In this document: one piece after another, positions 26,392-34,483 of the stretch
Position numbering within the stretch: the first letter of the stretch is position 1
Layout of the letters: each line of letters starts with the position of its first letter
Assembly (NCBI GenBank): GCA_036263455.1
Contig: DATAGZ010000003.1
Span: 25,929 to 89,928 of the forward strand
Length of the DNA stretch: 64,000 bases
Origin: DATAGZ01 sp036263455
Lineage (GTDB): Bacteria; Pseudomonadota; Alphaproteobacteria; Dongiales; Dongiaceae
Direction of reading: 5' to 3'
The notes under the pieces: generated by a model
The model's input: the letters and a program-made list of their open reading frames with translations, nothing else
Database searches by the model: none
What the model was told of the DNA's origin: nothing
Position numbers and translations under genes: made by a program

Positions 26392-27099
26392 ATGGCTGAC
26401 CCCAGAATAACAATGCGCACGGTCGATCGCGCGGTAAGCCTCGACGAAGGGCTGCGCGCCTACATGGTGCGGGTATTCGCCTTGATGGCCGCCGGCGTCG
26501 GTGTCACGGGCGCGGTTTCCTTCGCCGTGGCATCCAGCCCCACGCTACTAAATGCGATTTTCGGCTCCGGCCTGGTCTGGCTCGTCATTTTCGCGCCACT
26601 GGCTCTGGTCATGGTACTGAGTTTCGGCATCAACCGGATGAGCGTTGGCGCTGCCCAGGCGACCTTCTTCGGCTATGCCGCCCTGATGGGCCTGTCGCTT
26701 GCGTCGATTTTCATTCTTTATACTCAGGCATCGATCGCGCGGGTCTTTTTCATCAGCGCGGGCACTTTCCTGGGCATGGCGCTCTATGGCTATACGACCA
26801 AGCGCGATCTTACCGGCATTGGATCGTTTCTGATCATGGGCGTTTGGGGTTTGATGCTCGCCATGCTGGTCAATATTTTCTGGAACCCGCAAGGCATGCA
26901 ATTTGCCCTGTCGATTATCGCGGTCCTGCTCTTTACGGGTTTGACCGCTTTCGATGCGCAGCGGATCAAGAGCCTCTATCTCGAGGCCGATACACCCGAA
27001 ACCGCGGGGAAGAAGGCCATCCTGGGAGCCCTGCAACTCTACCTCGACTTCATCAACATCTTTATCAATCTTCTGCGCATCATGGGTAACCGTCGCTAA
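26392..27099 (+). CDS. Bax inhibitor-1/YccA family membrane protein
   Basis: 235 residues from the ATG at 26392 (ribosome site AAGGAG at 26380-26385; ATG at 26356 is in frame but lacks one). Seven hydrophobic helices and the late motif Leu-Thr-Ala-Phe-Asp-Ala-Gln-Arg-Ile-Lys, followed by Ala-Leu-Gln-Leu-Tyr-Leu-Asp-Phe-Ile-Asn, are BI-1 signatures. Bacterial members (YbhL, YccA, YetJ) are linked to pH-dependent calcium leak and to FtsH control. Monocistronic: a strong terminator follows 10 bp after the stop. Confidence 0.9.
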   Translation: MADPRITMRTVDRAVSLDEGLRAYMVRVFALMAAGVGVTGAVSFAVASSPTLLNAIFGSGLVWLVIFAPLALVMVLSFGINRMSVGAAQATFFGYAALMGLSLASIFILYTQASIARVFFISAGTFLGMALYGYTTKRDLTGIGSFLIMGVWGLMLAMLVNIFWNPQGMQFALSIIAVLLFTGLTAFDAQRIKSLYLEADTPETAGKKAILGALQLYLDFINIFINLLRIMGNRR

Positions 27100-27109
27100 C
27101 CGGGCTCTC

Positions 27110-27136
27110 GCGGCCCCCCACAAGGGGGCCGCTTTT
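27110..27136 (+). terminator. Rho-independent terminator after the BI-1 gene
   Basis: A 9-bp GC stem (27110-27118 with 27124-27132), 5-nt loop and four T residues. It ends 2 bp before the start codon of the next gene (27139). Confidence 0.85.
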
Positions 27137-27138
27137 CC

Positions 27139-27807
27139 ATGCGTCTGCTTTATCATTTTCCGCTCGATCCCTTTTCACGCAAGGTACGGCTCGCGCTTGG
27201 GGAAAAAAGACTTTCTGTCGAGGCACGGATCAAACGTCCCTGGGAGCGCAGCGAGGAGCTGCTACGCTTGAATCCCACCGGCGAAACACCGGTGCTGGTG
27301 GAAGAAAACGATATGATCGTAACCGGGAATCCGGGCATCTGCGATTATCTCGAAGAAACCTATCCCGATTATCCCCTTCTGCCGCATCCGCAGCCCCAGC
27401 GTATCGAGTCCCGCCGCCTGGTCGGTTGGTTCGACTGGAAGTTTGCACGTGAGGTCGCCTGGCCGATCCTCGAGAATAAAGTCTTTCGACGCTTCGCAGG
27501 CGCAGGGGAACCCGATTCGGCGGCATTGCGGCAGGCGCGGCAGGCGCTAGCCCATCACCTTTCTTATATCGAACTGCTCGTTGCCGAGCGCAACTGGCTG
27601 GCGGGGCGCGACTTCTCGATTGCCGACCTTGCGGCGGGCGCATTCCTTTCTTGCCTCGACTATCTCGGCGATATCGACTGGGACCGGAATCTCATCGCAC
27701 GTGATTATTATGCCCGCCTGAAATCCCGCCCGAGCTTTCGGCCTCTGCTTGGCGATACCATGGCCGGCCTGGCGCCCGCCGCACATTATGGCAATCTGGA
27801 TTTTTGA
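27139..27807 (+). CDS. GST-fold protein, possibly FzlA-like
   Basis: 222 residues. N-terminal thioredoxin-like fold (Tyr-His-Phe-Pro-Leu-Asp-Pro-Phe-Ser-Arg-Lys-Val-Arg-Leu-Ala-Leu), Asn-Pro-Thr-Gly-Glu-Thr-Pro-Val-Leu, and a helical C-terminal half with Phe-Ser-Ile-Ala-Asp-Leu-Ala-Ala-Gly. The tail ends His-Tyr-Gly-Asn-Leu-Asp-Phe. The N-terminal pattern and this acidic-aromatic tail recall FzlA, the FtsZ-binding GST homologue that is widespread in alphaproteobacteria. If so it would act in constriction rather than catalysis. The FzlA call is from memory of the family, not an alignment. The start lies right behind a terminator hairpin. Confidence 0.75.
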   Translation: MRLLYHFPLDPFSRKVRLALGEKRLSVEARIKRPWERSEELLRLNPTGETPVLVEENDMIVTGNPGICDYLEETYPDYPLLPHPQPQRIESRRLVGWFDWKFAREVAWPILENKVFRRFAGAGEPDSAALRQARQALAHHLSYIELLVAERNWLAGRDFSIADLAAGAFLSCLDYLGDIDWDRNLIARDYYARLKSRPSFRPLLGDTMAGLAPAAHYGNLDF

Positions 27808-27923
27808 AGAGCGGCCGAGGCGCGGCACCGCCCAAACAATTTAACAACCTAAACACCTCTGGAGACGATGTTGCGCTCCCGGTTGCTGCATACGGGCCGG
27901 GGCATTTGTGATATGCTGACTCG

Positions 27924-28817
27924 ATGCAGATTTATTTGCCGATTGCCCAGCTCTCGCTCAATCTCTTGACTTTGCTGGCGATTGGCGGCGTCGCGGGAAT
28001 CCTCGCCGGTCTGTTCGGGGTGGGCGGTGGTTTCATCCTGACCCCCTTTTTGATTTTTGCCGGCGTTCCACCGGCCATCGCCGTGGCGAGCCAGGCCAAT
28101 CAGGTGGTCGCGGCCTCCTTTTCCAGTCTGCTTGTCCATTGGGCGCGCAAGCGCGTCGATTTTATCCTTGGTATCGTCCTCACTCTGGGTGGTCTGGCCG
28201 GATCAAGCCTCGGACTCTTATTCTTCGATATCCTCCGTCGCTTCGGCCAGATCGATGCGCTGATTCCACTGGCCTACGTCTTGTTTCTTTGCACGATCGG
28301 CATCACTATGGGGATCGAGAGCGTGCGGTCCAGCACCGGCACCGTGCGGACGCGGCGGCGTCCACGTTGGCAGAAGCGGCTTCCCTGGGCGATGAAATTC
28401 CGCCGCTCCCGCATTTGCATCTCCCCGCTCCTGCCGCTCGGCCTCGGTTTCACGGTGGGCGTGCTTTCGGCCATTCTCGGAGTGAGCGGCGCCTTTCTCA
28501 TGGTGCCGGCCATGATCTATATCCTGCGCGTCCCCACCATGCTCGCCGTGGGTACGTCGTTGCTACAAGTCGCCTGCGTGTCGGGGAATGTCACCTTCCT
28601 GCATGCGACCCATACCCATGCGCTCGATGCCATGCTTGCGCTCATTCTGACGAGCAGCGGCGTCATCGGGGCCCAGATCGGCACGCGCCTCTCGGCGCGA
28701 TTCAATGCCGTCCAGCTCAGGCTGGCACTCGCCGCCCTCACGCTCGCACTGGCGGGGCTGCTCCTCTGGCAGCTCACTGTTCGTCCCGCAGAAGTCTTCA
28801 GCATCATAGAGACGTGA
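27924..28817 (+). CDS. sulfite exporter TauE/SafE family protein
   Basis: 297 residues, about eight membrane segments. The repeated family motif Gly-Ile-Leu-Ala-Gly-Leu-Phe-Gly-Val-Gly-Gly-Gly-Phe near residue 30 and its second copy Val-Gly-Val-Leu-Ser-Ala-Ile-Leu-Gly-Val-Ser-Gly near 180 show the internal duplication. Family members move sulfite, sulfoacetate and related anions. First gene of a four-gene overlapping run (TauE-TIGR02186-Usp-panC), in a pairing with a TIGR02186 protein that I recall as common in alphaproteobacteria. Confidence 0.88.
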   Translation: MQIYLPIAQLSLNLLTLLAIGGVAGILAGLFGVGGGFILTPFLIFAGVPPAIAVASQANQVVAASFSSLLVHWARKRVDFILGIVLTLGGLAGSSLGLLFFDILRRFGQIDALIPLAYVLFLCTIGITMGIESVRSSTGTVRTRRRPRWQKRLPWAMKFRRSRICISPLLPLGLGFTVGVLSAILGVSGAFLMVPAMIYILRVPTMLAVGTSLLQVACVSGNVTFLHATHTHALDAMLALILTSSGVIGAQIGTRLSARFNAVQLRLALAALTLALAGLLLWQLTVRPAEVFSIIET

Positions 28818-29530
28818 TGCGCCTGCTTTCGTTCTTTCTGGCCGGTTTATTCTGGTGCGCTTCTGCCTCGGCCCAGCCCGTGACGGTGGATTTGGGCCAG
28901 CACCTGATCGCGGTCACCACGCGCTTCAGCGGCGCCAATATTCTGCTGTTCGGCGCTTACCAATCTCCGGCCGACGTCATCGCGGTCATCTCGGGTCCGC
29001 GTACCGATGCAATCGTGCGTCAAAAGGAACGTATTCTGGGCGTCTGGGTAACGGCGGGCGAAAACCGCATCGATAATCTTCCAGCCTATTACACGGTCGC
29101 GACCAGTACCAGCCCCCTGAGCGTGCTGCTGCCAGAGGATGTCCTCACACGCTATCACTTGGGAATCGATCGCCTGGTAGGCGATATTCCGGCATCCCCT
29201 TATTTGGACGGGTTTGTCCATCTCAAGAAAATCAGCCAGCTCTACAGCGAACAGGAACGGGCGATCCGATTGACCGGTAACCATTTGTTTCGCTTCGATA
29301 TCGCGCTGCCGACCAATGTGCCGACCGGAGTTTACACTGTAGATGTCTATGCCGTGGTCAACCGGCGCATCGTCAGCCATCAATCCAGCCCTTTGCTCGT
29401 CAATCGCGAAGGGTTCGATGCGGCGCTCTTCGATTTCGCCCAGCGCCGTTCCGCGATGTATGGCGCGCTTTCGATCGCTGGAGCCTTGTTGGGTGGCTGG
29501 ATCGCTTATATGCTCTTCCGGAGAAGATAA
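28817..29530 (+). CDS. TIGR02186 family membrane-anchored protein
   Basis: 237 residues from the ATG at 28817 (overlaps the TauE stop by 1 bp; the longer frame upstream is antisense-like to nothing real). Signal peptide 1-19 (Ala-Ser-Ala-Gln), a beta-rich extracytoplasmic domain, and a C-terminal membrane helix ending in Arg-Arg-Arg. Segments such as Phe-Ser-Gly-Ala-Asn-Ile-Leu-Leu-Phe-Gly-Ala and Gly-Val-Tyr-Thr-Val-Asp-Val-Tyr match my memory of TIGR02186. Function unknown; context suggests a periplasmic partner of the exporter. Confidence 0.75.
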   Translation: MRLLSFFLAGLFWCASASAQPVTVDLGQHLIAVTTRFSGANILLFGAYQSPADVIAVISGPRTDAIVRQKERILGVWVTAGENRIDNLPAYYTVATSTSPLSVLLPEDVLTRYHLGIDRLVGDIPASPYLDGFVHLKKISQLYSEQERAIRLTGNHLFRFDIALPTNVPTGVYTVDVYAVVNRRIVSHQSSPLLVNREGFDAALFDFAQRRSAMYGALSIAGALLGGWIAYMLFRRR

Positions 29531-30000
29531 TGCGCGAACACAAGCAAGTCTTTCTGGTGGTTATCGATGAGTCACCCGAGCTGCGTCCGGCGCTGCGCTA
29601 TGCCTGCCGGCGCGCGCTTCACACAGATGGGCAGGTGGCGATGCTCCATGTCGTGGAGCCCGAGGCGCCGCCGGTTTGGGCCGGGATAGGCCGCCTCATC
29701 GAACAGGAGGCACACGATGCCTCCACTCAGCTTCTCGCGCGCCACGCCGCGCTGGTCGAGGAACTAACCGGCCGAGCACCGCTCACCTTCGCCCGGCGCG
29801 GTGAACGGCGTGAGGAATTGTTGAAGCTCCTCCATGCCGAGCCGAGCATTTCGGTCCTCGTGCTGGGCGCGGCGGTGGGCGGCAAAGGCCCCGGCCCCCT
29901 CATCAGCGCGCTGACCGGAACCGCCATCGACCGGCTTCGGGTGCCGGTGACGATCGTCCCCGGCAATCTTACCGATCAAGAAATCGACGCCATCGCGTGA
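29530..30000 (+). CDS. universal stress protein (UspA family)
   Basis: 156 residues, one Usp domain. Val-Val-Ile-Asp-Glu-Ser-Pro-Glu at the N-terminus (phosphate-binding strand region), and the C-terminal Val-Leu-Gly-Ala-Ala-Val-Gly-Gly-Lys-Gly-Pro-Gly-Pro-Leu followed by Val-Pro-Val-Thr-Ile-Val-Pro-Gly, which corresponds to the Gly-x2-Gly-x9-Gly-[ST] ATP loop in degenerate form. Starts on the last base of the TIGR02186 gene and ends overlapping panC by 4 bp. Confidence 0.85.
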   Translation: MREHKQVFLVVIDESPELRPALRYACRRALHTDGQVAMLHVVEPEAPPVWAGIGRLIEQEAHDASTQLLARHAALVEELTGRAPLTFARRGERREELLKLLHAEPSISVLVLGAAVGGKGPGPLISALTGTAIDRLRVPVTIVPGNLTDQEIDAIA

Positions 30001-30833
30001 CGATTCTCTGCCGCACCATTGCCCAGGCGCGCCGCGCCCGTGCCACCCTTGGCGAGGGAAAACTGGCATTGGTTCCCACCATGGGTGCGCTGCATGCGGG
30101 CCACCGCGCCCTGATCCGCGCCGCAAGCCAGCGCGCTTCTCACGTCGCCGTGTCGATTTTCGTCAACCCTACCCAGTTCGGCCCAAGTGAGGATTTTGCT
30201 TCCTATCCCCGTCAAGAAACAACGGATAGAGAAACGCTGGAAGACGAGCGGGTGGCGCTTCTGTTTGCGCCCGAGGCGCCTGAGATCTATCCCGCGGGCT
30301 TCGCGACCCGGATCGAAGTCGCGGGTTTGGGCAACCATCTGTGTGGGCCGTTTCGGCCTGGCCATTTCTCCGGCGTGGCTACTATCGTGACCAAGCTTAT
30401 AGATATTATCTCGCCCGAGTTAGCGGTCTTCGGCGAGAAGGATTTCCAGCAGCTGCGGATCGTTTCCCAGGTAACACGTGACCTCGATCTGGCCACCGAC
30501 ATCGTCGGAATTCCCACGGTGCGCGAGGCGGATGGGCTCGCTTTGTCCTCGCGTAACGCCTATCTAAGCGACAGCGAGCGTAGAACGGCCGCGCAGCTGC
30601 CACGCGCGCTTAAGGAGGCGGCGCGAGTGATGGCGGAGGGAATCCCCGCCGCACCGGTCATCCAGGAAGTGGAACGGGCTCTCGTTGAAGCGGGATTCGG
30701 GCCGATCGATTACGTGACGCTCGCGTCGAGCGAGACTCTGACTCCCCTCGATCGCGCCGTGACCCCTTGCCGTCTGTTCGCGGCAGCCTATCTTGGGCGG
30801 ACCCGACTCATCGACAACTGGCCCGTGCTCTAG
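29997..30833 (+). CDS. panC: pantoate-beta-alanine ligase (pantothenate synthetase)
   Basis: 278 residues from a GTG overlapping the Usp stop. Val-Pro-Thr-Met-Gly-Ala-Leu-His-Ala-Gly-His (HIGH-like, about 26-36), Val-Asn-Pro-Thr-Gln-Phe-Gly, Gly-Glu-Lys-Asp-Phe-Gln-Gln-Leu and Leu-Ala-Leu-Ser-Ser-Arg-Asn (KMSKS-like). It condenses pantoate and beta-alanine with ATP in CoA synthesis. panB is not adjacent. Ends 4 bp into the convergent histidine kinase gene. Confidence 0.95.
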   Translation: MTILCRTIAQARRARATLGEGKLALVPTMGALHAGHRALIRAASQRASHVAVSIFVNPTQFGPSEDFASYPRQETTDRETLEDERVALLFAPEAPEIYPAGFATRIEVAGLGNHLCGPFRPGHFSGVATIVTKLIDIISPELAVFGEKDFQQLRIVSQVTRDLDLATDIVGIPTVREADGLALSSRNAYLSDSERRTAAQLPRALKEAARVMAEGIPAAPVIQEVERALVEAGFGPIDYVTLASSETLTPLDRAVTPCRLFAAAYLGRTRLIDNWPVL

Positions 30834-32194
30834 ATTCCTATGTGAACCGTCTCCTTGAGGGGCAAGGTCAGGGTGAAGCGGGTCCCGCCGCCGGGATTGT
30901 CACTGATCTCGAGATCGCCCTGGTGGGCGAGCGCGATGCGGCGTGCGATCGTCAAGCCCAGTCCCGCGCCGGATCCGGGGCGGCGATCGGACTGGAAGAA
31001 GCGCTGGAACAAGCGGTCGCGTTTGGCCACCGGAATTCCCGGACCGCGGTCGGCGACGGTGACCGCGCCGCGCGATTCCAGAAGAATTTCAACTTCGCTG
31101 TGCTCAGGAGTGAAGCGCAGGGCATTCTCAATCAGATTACGCAGAGCCTGGTAGAGTGTATCGCGATTGCCGCGAACGAAAATCGGCTCCTGGCTGCCGA
31201 TCACCGCCAGGCTGCGGTGCCGGCGCGCGGCGATGGGCGCCATCAGCTGGACGAGTTCGACGACGAGGTCGGAAAGATCCGTCACGTCATTGGCGCTGAC
31301 TTTCAGCGCCTCGAGCCGCGCCACCATGAGGAGCTGGTCGACGAGGCGCGCCATACGCGCGACATCAGCCTGCAGGGCCTTGGCTGCCTCGCGGTCAGGC
31401 AAGGTGTGAAGATGGGCGGAGAGAATTGCAAGCGGCGTGCGCAGCTCGTGGGCAGCATCGGCAAGGAATTCCTGCTGCGATTGTAGCGACCGTTCCATTC
31501 GGTCGAAGGCCTCATTGACCGCCTGGACCAGCGAGAACAATTCTCGTGGCAGGCCATGAAGAGGAAGGCGGAGACCCACCTGACCCGGCCCGATCGCACG
31601 AGCATAGGCCATGACCGCGCTCAACGGGCGCAATGCCGTGCGCAAGGTGAGGATGAGCGCCACCAGCAGCAGGGCAAATAGCGGCAGCAGAGCGGGAAAG
31701 AATTCATCCACCCATTCATACAGCAAAGTATCCAGGCCCGATTGATCGGGGGTGATCCGGCGGGCGACCCGAAGCACTAGCGATTCACCGCTCATCCATA
31801 ACGGGGTACTTACCGAGAAAGTGTCGGTCCCTCCTTCTTCTTTTTGGTGGAGGATCAACGTATCCCCGGCACGCAAGGGGGCAACCTCGGAGAGCGATCG
31901 GGCAATGGTTCCCCTGCTTAACCGGATGCGGCCTGCGCGATCACGAATGACGAAATCTATATCGGAGGGCAAATGCCGGTTGAGAACCAAGGTCCGGTCG
32001 GGCGTCATGCCGAGCGCTGACTGGATGGCTATTACCTGCTGGTTAATGCCCTCGACCGGGGTAAGCTGCGTTCCAGCGCGGTAATAGAGAAAGACGAAGA
32101 GCCCTGCTAGAATAAAAAACCCGGCGAAGACGCCACAGAGGCGAAGAACCAGCCGGGTTTCCAATGAGCTCGGCTTAGACGGAAGCAGCGTCAT
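30830..32194 (-). CDS. sensor histidine kinase
   Basis: 454 residues from the ATG at 32194; the frame runs further upstream, antisense to nothing but over the regulator gene. Two membrane helices (about 20-40 and 180-205) bracket a periplasmic sensor of about 140 residues. Then HAMP, H-box with Ala-Ala-His-Glu-Leu-Arg-Thr-Pro-Leu, N-box Leu-Ile-Glu-Asn-Ala-Leu-Arg-Phe, and Asp-Arg-Gly-Pro-Gly-Ile-Pro plus Gly-Ala-Gly-Leu-Gly-Leu-Thr. It overlaps the regulator gene by 20 bp, giving a cognate pair (QseC/PmrB-like layout). Signal unknown. Confidence 0.92.
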   Translation of the reverse strand: MTLLPSKPSSLETRLVLRLCGVFAGFFILAGLFVFLYYRAGTQLTPVEGINQQVIAIQSALGMTPDRTLVLNRHLPSDIDFVIRDRAGRIRLSRGTIARSLSEVAPLRAGDTLILHQKEEGGTDTFSVSTPLWMSGESLVLRVARRITPDQSGLDTLLYEWVDEFFPALLPLFALLLVALILTLRTALRPLSAVMAYARAIGPGQVGLRLPLHGLPRELFSLVQAVNEAFDRMERSLQSQQEFLADAAHELRTPLAILSAHLHTLPDREAAKALQADVARMARLVDQLLMVARLEALKVSANDVTDLSDLVVELVQLMAPIAARRHRSLAVIGSQEPIFVRGNRDTLYQALRNLIENALRFTPEHSEVEILLESRGAVTVADRGPGIPVAKRDRLFQRFFQSDRRPGSGAGLGLTIARRIALAHQGDLEISDNPGGGTRFTLTLPLKETVHIGI

Positions 32195-32864
32195 CAGCCT
32201 CGAGAACCATGTACCCCACCCCTCTGACCGTGTGGATATCGATAGTAGCCTTGGCAAGCTCCAGTTTCCGTCGCAAGCGCGAGACACTAGCTTCGAGCGC
32301 GTTCGATTCGATTTCTTGCTCGAAGGAATAGAGACTCTCTTCCAGCACGCGGCGCGACACCACCTTGTTGGCACGCCGAAGCAAAAGCTCGAGCAACGCC
32401 AATTCGCGGCGAGAAAGCCGGACCGGATGTTCGCCCACCTCGGCCTGCGGACCGGTCGTATCGAAGCGAACATTACCGAGGGTGAGGATCATCCCCAGCG
32501 CCCCACCGGGCCGGCGCAGCAGCGCCTTAATGCGCGCGACCAATTCCTCCATGGCGAACGGCTTGACCAGATAATCATCCGCACCGTTATTGAGACCAGC
32601 GACGCGGTCGGAGACTCGCTCGCGCGCGGTGAGAATCAGGATCGGTGTCGGACAGTTGCGATCGCGAATGGCACGCAGAACCTCAAGCCCATCCTGATCG
32701 GGAAGGCCGAGATCGAGTATGATTGCATCGAACCGGGTGCCGGCGACCGCCGCAAGCGCGTCCTCGCCGGTTCCCATGCAATCGACGGCGAAATTAGCGT
32801 CCAACAGGCCGCGCGCGGTTAATTCCGATAGGCGCTCGTTATCCTCGATCAACAGGACGCGCAT
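32175..32864 (-). CDS. OmpR/PhoB-family response regulator
   Basis: 229 residues from the ATG at 32864. Receiver domain with acidic pocket Glu7-Asp8, phospho-acceptor Asp51 (Ile-Leu-Asp-Leu-Gly-Leu-Pro) and Lys in Tyr-Leu-Val-Lys-Pro-Phe, then a winged-helix C-terminal domain (Leu-Ser-Arg-Arg-Glu-Leu-Ala-Leu-Leu and the recognition helix near Asn-Ala-Leu-Glu-Ala-Ser-Val-Ser-Arg-Leu-Arg). Its start lies 26 bp inside the ATP-grasp gene and its end overlaps the kinase gene, so all are translated from one message. Confidence 0.93.
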   Translation of the reverse strand: MRVLLIEDNERLSELTARGLLDANFAVDCMGTGEDALAAVAGTRFDAIILDLGLPDQDGLEVLRAIRDRNCPTPILILTARERVSDRVAGLNNGADDYLVKPFAMEELVARIKALLRRPGGALGMILTLGNVRFDTTGPQAEVGEHPVRLSRRELALLELLLRRANKVVSRRVLEESLYSFEQEIESNALEASVSRLRRKLELAKATIDIHTVRGVGYMVLEADDAASV

Positions 32865-34086
32865 GGGTGTCCTTTCCTCGTTCCAATAAGAGAAGTTGAT
32901 GCGACAGCAACGGCCCCAGCCTGGTTTCGCCCGCACCATGGTGGAAGACGCGTTGGAGAAAATTGACGTCCGGCACGACATTGCCTTCCAGTATCATCGG
33001 CCCCTCGGGCGTGATCGCGACGTCCCAGCCGAACAGCACGAAGGCCGGGAATAACCGGTGCGCGGCAAGCACCAGCTCCTTGGTTTCGCGCCAAAAAGGC
33101 AGGATACGCCCCTCCACGGCAACTCCATTTATCGGATGGACGGCAAAGGTGTCGAAGAAGCGCCATTGAAAGAGTTCGGCGGTAAAGGGGCCCAGCCGGC
33201 CGCTTTCGAGATCGATGGGGGCGCCTAATTCCGGATGGACCGCCCAGCTGGATTCCAGCCTGCCCAACACACGCAGAAACGCAAGTGCCACTTCTGGCCT
33301 GTCCTGGGCATCCCGACAGGTGATGACGCGCATGGCCATGACCGACCGATCGGCGAGATCGGCGATAGCCGGATGATTGACGAGCCGAGGCAAGACCATG
33401 AGGTCTCTGTTCCGCTCTTTCGCTTTCGCCTGGATATGGTCGAGCAGTCCCGCCTCGTTTACCAAGCGTCCATCGCCAAGACGGTGCGCCGCGCCGGTCC
33501 AGTGCACGGTTTCGGTGCCACGCGCACCCTTGCCGCGCCGGAACTTGAGAAACAGATCGCGGCGGAGATGCTCGGGCCCGTGGCCATTCCAGTCCAGCCG
33601 TTCGCCGTCGGCCAGAAGCAGCACCGGAACAGCGGAGAGGCCATTTTCCCGGCACCGTTGACTCAGAAGATATTTATCTCCGGGGTTATCATCATTCTCG
33701 CGCGGCCGGAGCTTCCAATTGAGCGCGCGCAGCAGCCCATTCTTGGTCTCGAAGCGCGTGAGATACTGTGCCGCGCGCGCCAGCCCGCCAGGGCGGTACA
33801 ATTCAAAAAAATAATAGCAGTTGGCATCCACGCCCTGGCGCATCAGGCGCACCATATCCCCTATCTGCCGAAACAGAGGAATACCGAAGCGCCGGCGCAC
33901 AGGCCGCCCGAGGAGGACGAGCCCAAAGAGAAGGCGGCCGACGCCCAGCCCCTCCCGCAAGACTGGCCAATGCAGATATTTCTGCTTGGGATAGGTCCGG
34001 CGCAGATAAAGATCGTGCTCGCGAAAAAGTCGGCGAGCGTGCGCGCCTACGGGTTCGATGGAGACTGGGGCGTCGGCTGGCTCCAC
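32839..34086 (-). CDS. sugar-transfer-associated ATP-grasp (ATPgrasp_ST-like) protein
   Basis: 415 residues from a GTG at 34086, whose first base overlaps the stop of the upstream small gene (TAGTG). N-terminal 60-90 residues contain Leu-Leu-Phe-Gly-Leu-Val-Leu-Leu-like hydrophobic sequence. The ATP-grasp core shows Asn-Pro-Gly-Asp-Lys-Tyr-Leu-Leu, Asp-Leu-Phe-Leu-Lys-Phe-Arg (ATP Lys), and the metal/phosphate end Gly-Trp-Asp-Val-Ala-Ile-Thr-Pro-Glu-Gly-Pro followed by Leu-Glu-Gly-Asn. This fits the PF14397 family, enzymes of unclear substrate linked to cell-surface polysaccharide genes; some are labelled alpha-L-glutamate ligase-like. An in-frame ATG further upstream lies inside the small gene and was rejected. 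Confidence 0.75.
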   Translation of the reverse strand: MEPADAPVSIEPVGAHARRLFREHDLYLRRTYPKQKYLHWPVLREGLGVGRLLFGLVLLGRPVRRRFGIPLFRQIGDMVRLMRQGVDANCYYFFELYRPGGLARAAQYLTRFETKNGLLRALNWKLRPRENDDNPGDKYLLSQRCRENGLSAVPVLLLADGERLDWNGHGPEHLRRDLFLKFRRGKGARGTETVHWTGAAHRLGDGRLVNEAGLLDHIQAKAKERNRDLMVLPRLVNHPAIADLADRSVMAMRVITCRDAQDRPEVALAFLRVLGRLESSWAVHPELGAPIDLESGRLGPFTAELFQWRFFDTFAVHPINGVAVEGRILPFWRETKELVLAAHRLFPAFVLFGWDVAITPEGPMILEGNVVPDVNFLQRVFHHGAGETRLGPLLSHQLLLLERGKDTHARPVDRG

Positions 34087-34340
34087 TATTTGCCGCCGAG
34101 GGCCTTCTGGGCCTGCACGACATAATTCATGCACGCCTTCTCCTTTTTGGCATTCGCGGCAGTGCTGGCCTGGCGCAGCAAATGCTCGACATGCGTCTTC
34201 TTCTTGGAAGTCTTCAAGGCGTCGGCCTGGCCGTGAAGATCCTGGATCTGCGCACTGCAATTCTGGGCCATGGCGCCTCCAGTCAAAGCGCCGGCAAGTG
34301 CGACGATTGCTACGATCAAAAGTTTTTTTCTTACAATCAT
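34086..34340 (-). CDS. small exported protein
   Basis: 84 residues. A clear signal peptide (about 1-25: basic start, Leu/Ile/Val core, Ala-Met-Ala end). The mature part is helical and Lys/Ala/Gln-rich (Leu-Lys-Thr-Ser-Lys-Lys-Lys-Thr-His), with two Cys (Gln-Asn-Cys-Ser-Ala and Lys-Ala-Cys-Met-Asn) that could form a disulfide. No family recognised. First gene of a four-gene overlapping set with an ATP-grasp protein and a two-component system, so a periplasmic role in that pathway is inferred. Confidence 0.65.
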   Translation of the reverse strand: MIVRKKLLIVAIVALAGALTGGAMAQNCSAQIQDLHGQADALKTSKKKTHVEHLLRQASTAANAKKEKACMNYVVQAQKALGGK

Positions 34341-34483
34341 TGTGACTCCTTTGTAATCGGCGGCACCGTGCCGCTCGGAGCGGGACTATTTATCGGATAG
34401 GTGACCGGAACATGACATAGAGCAAAGTCGCGTCGGGGAAAAGGCTGTATCGCCTCCGCCTTATGCGCGTGCTAGAAGGCGGC

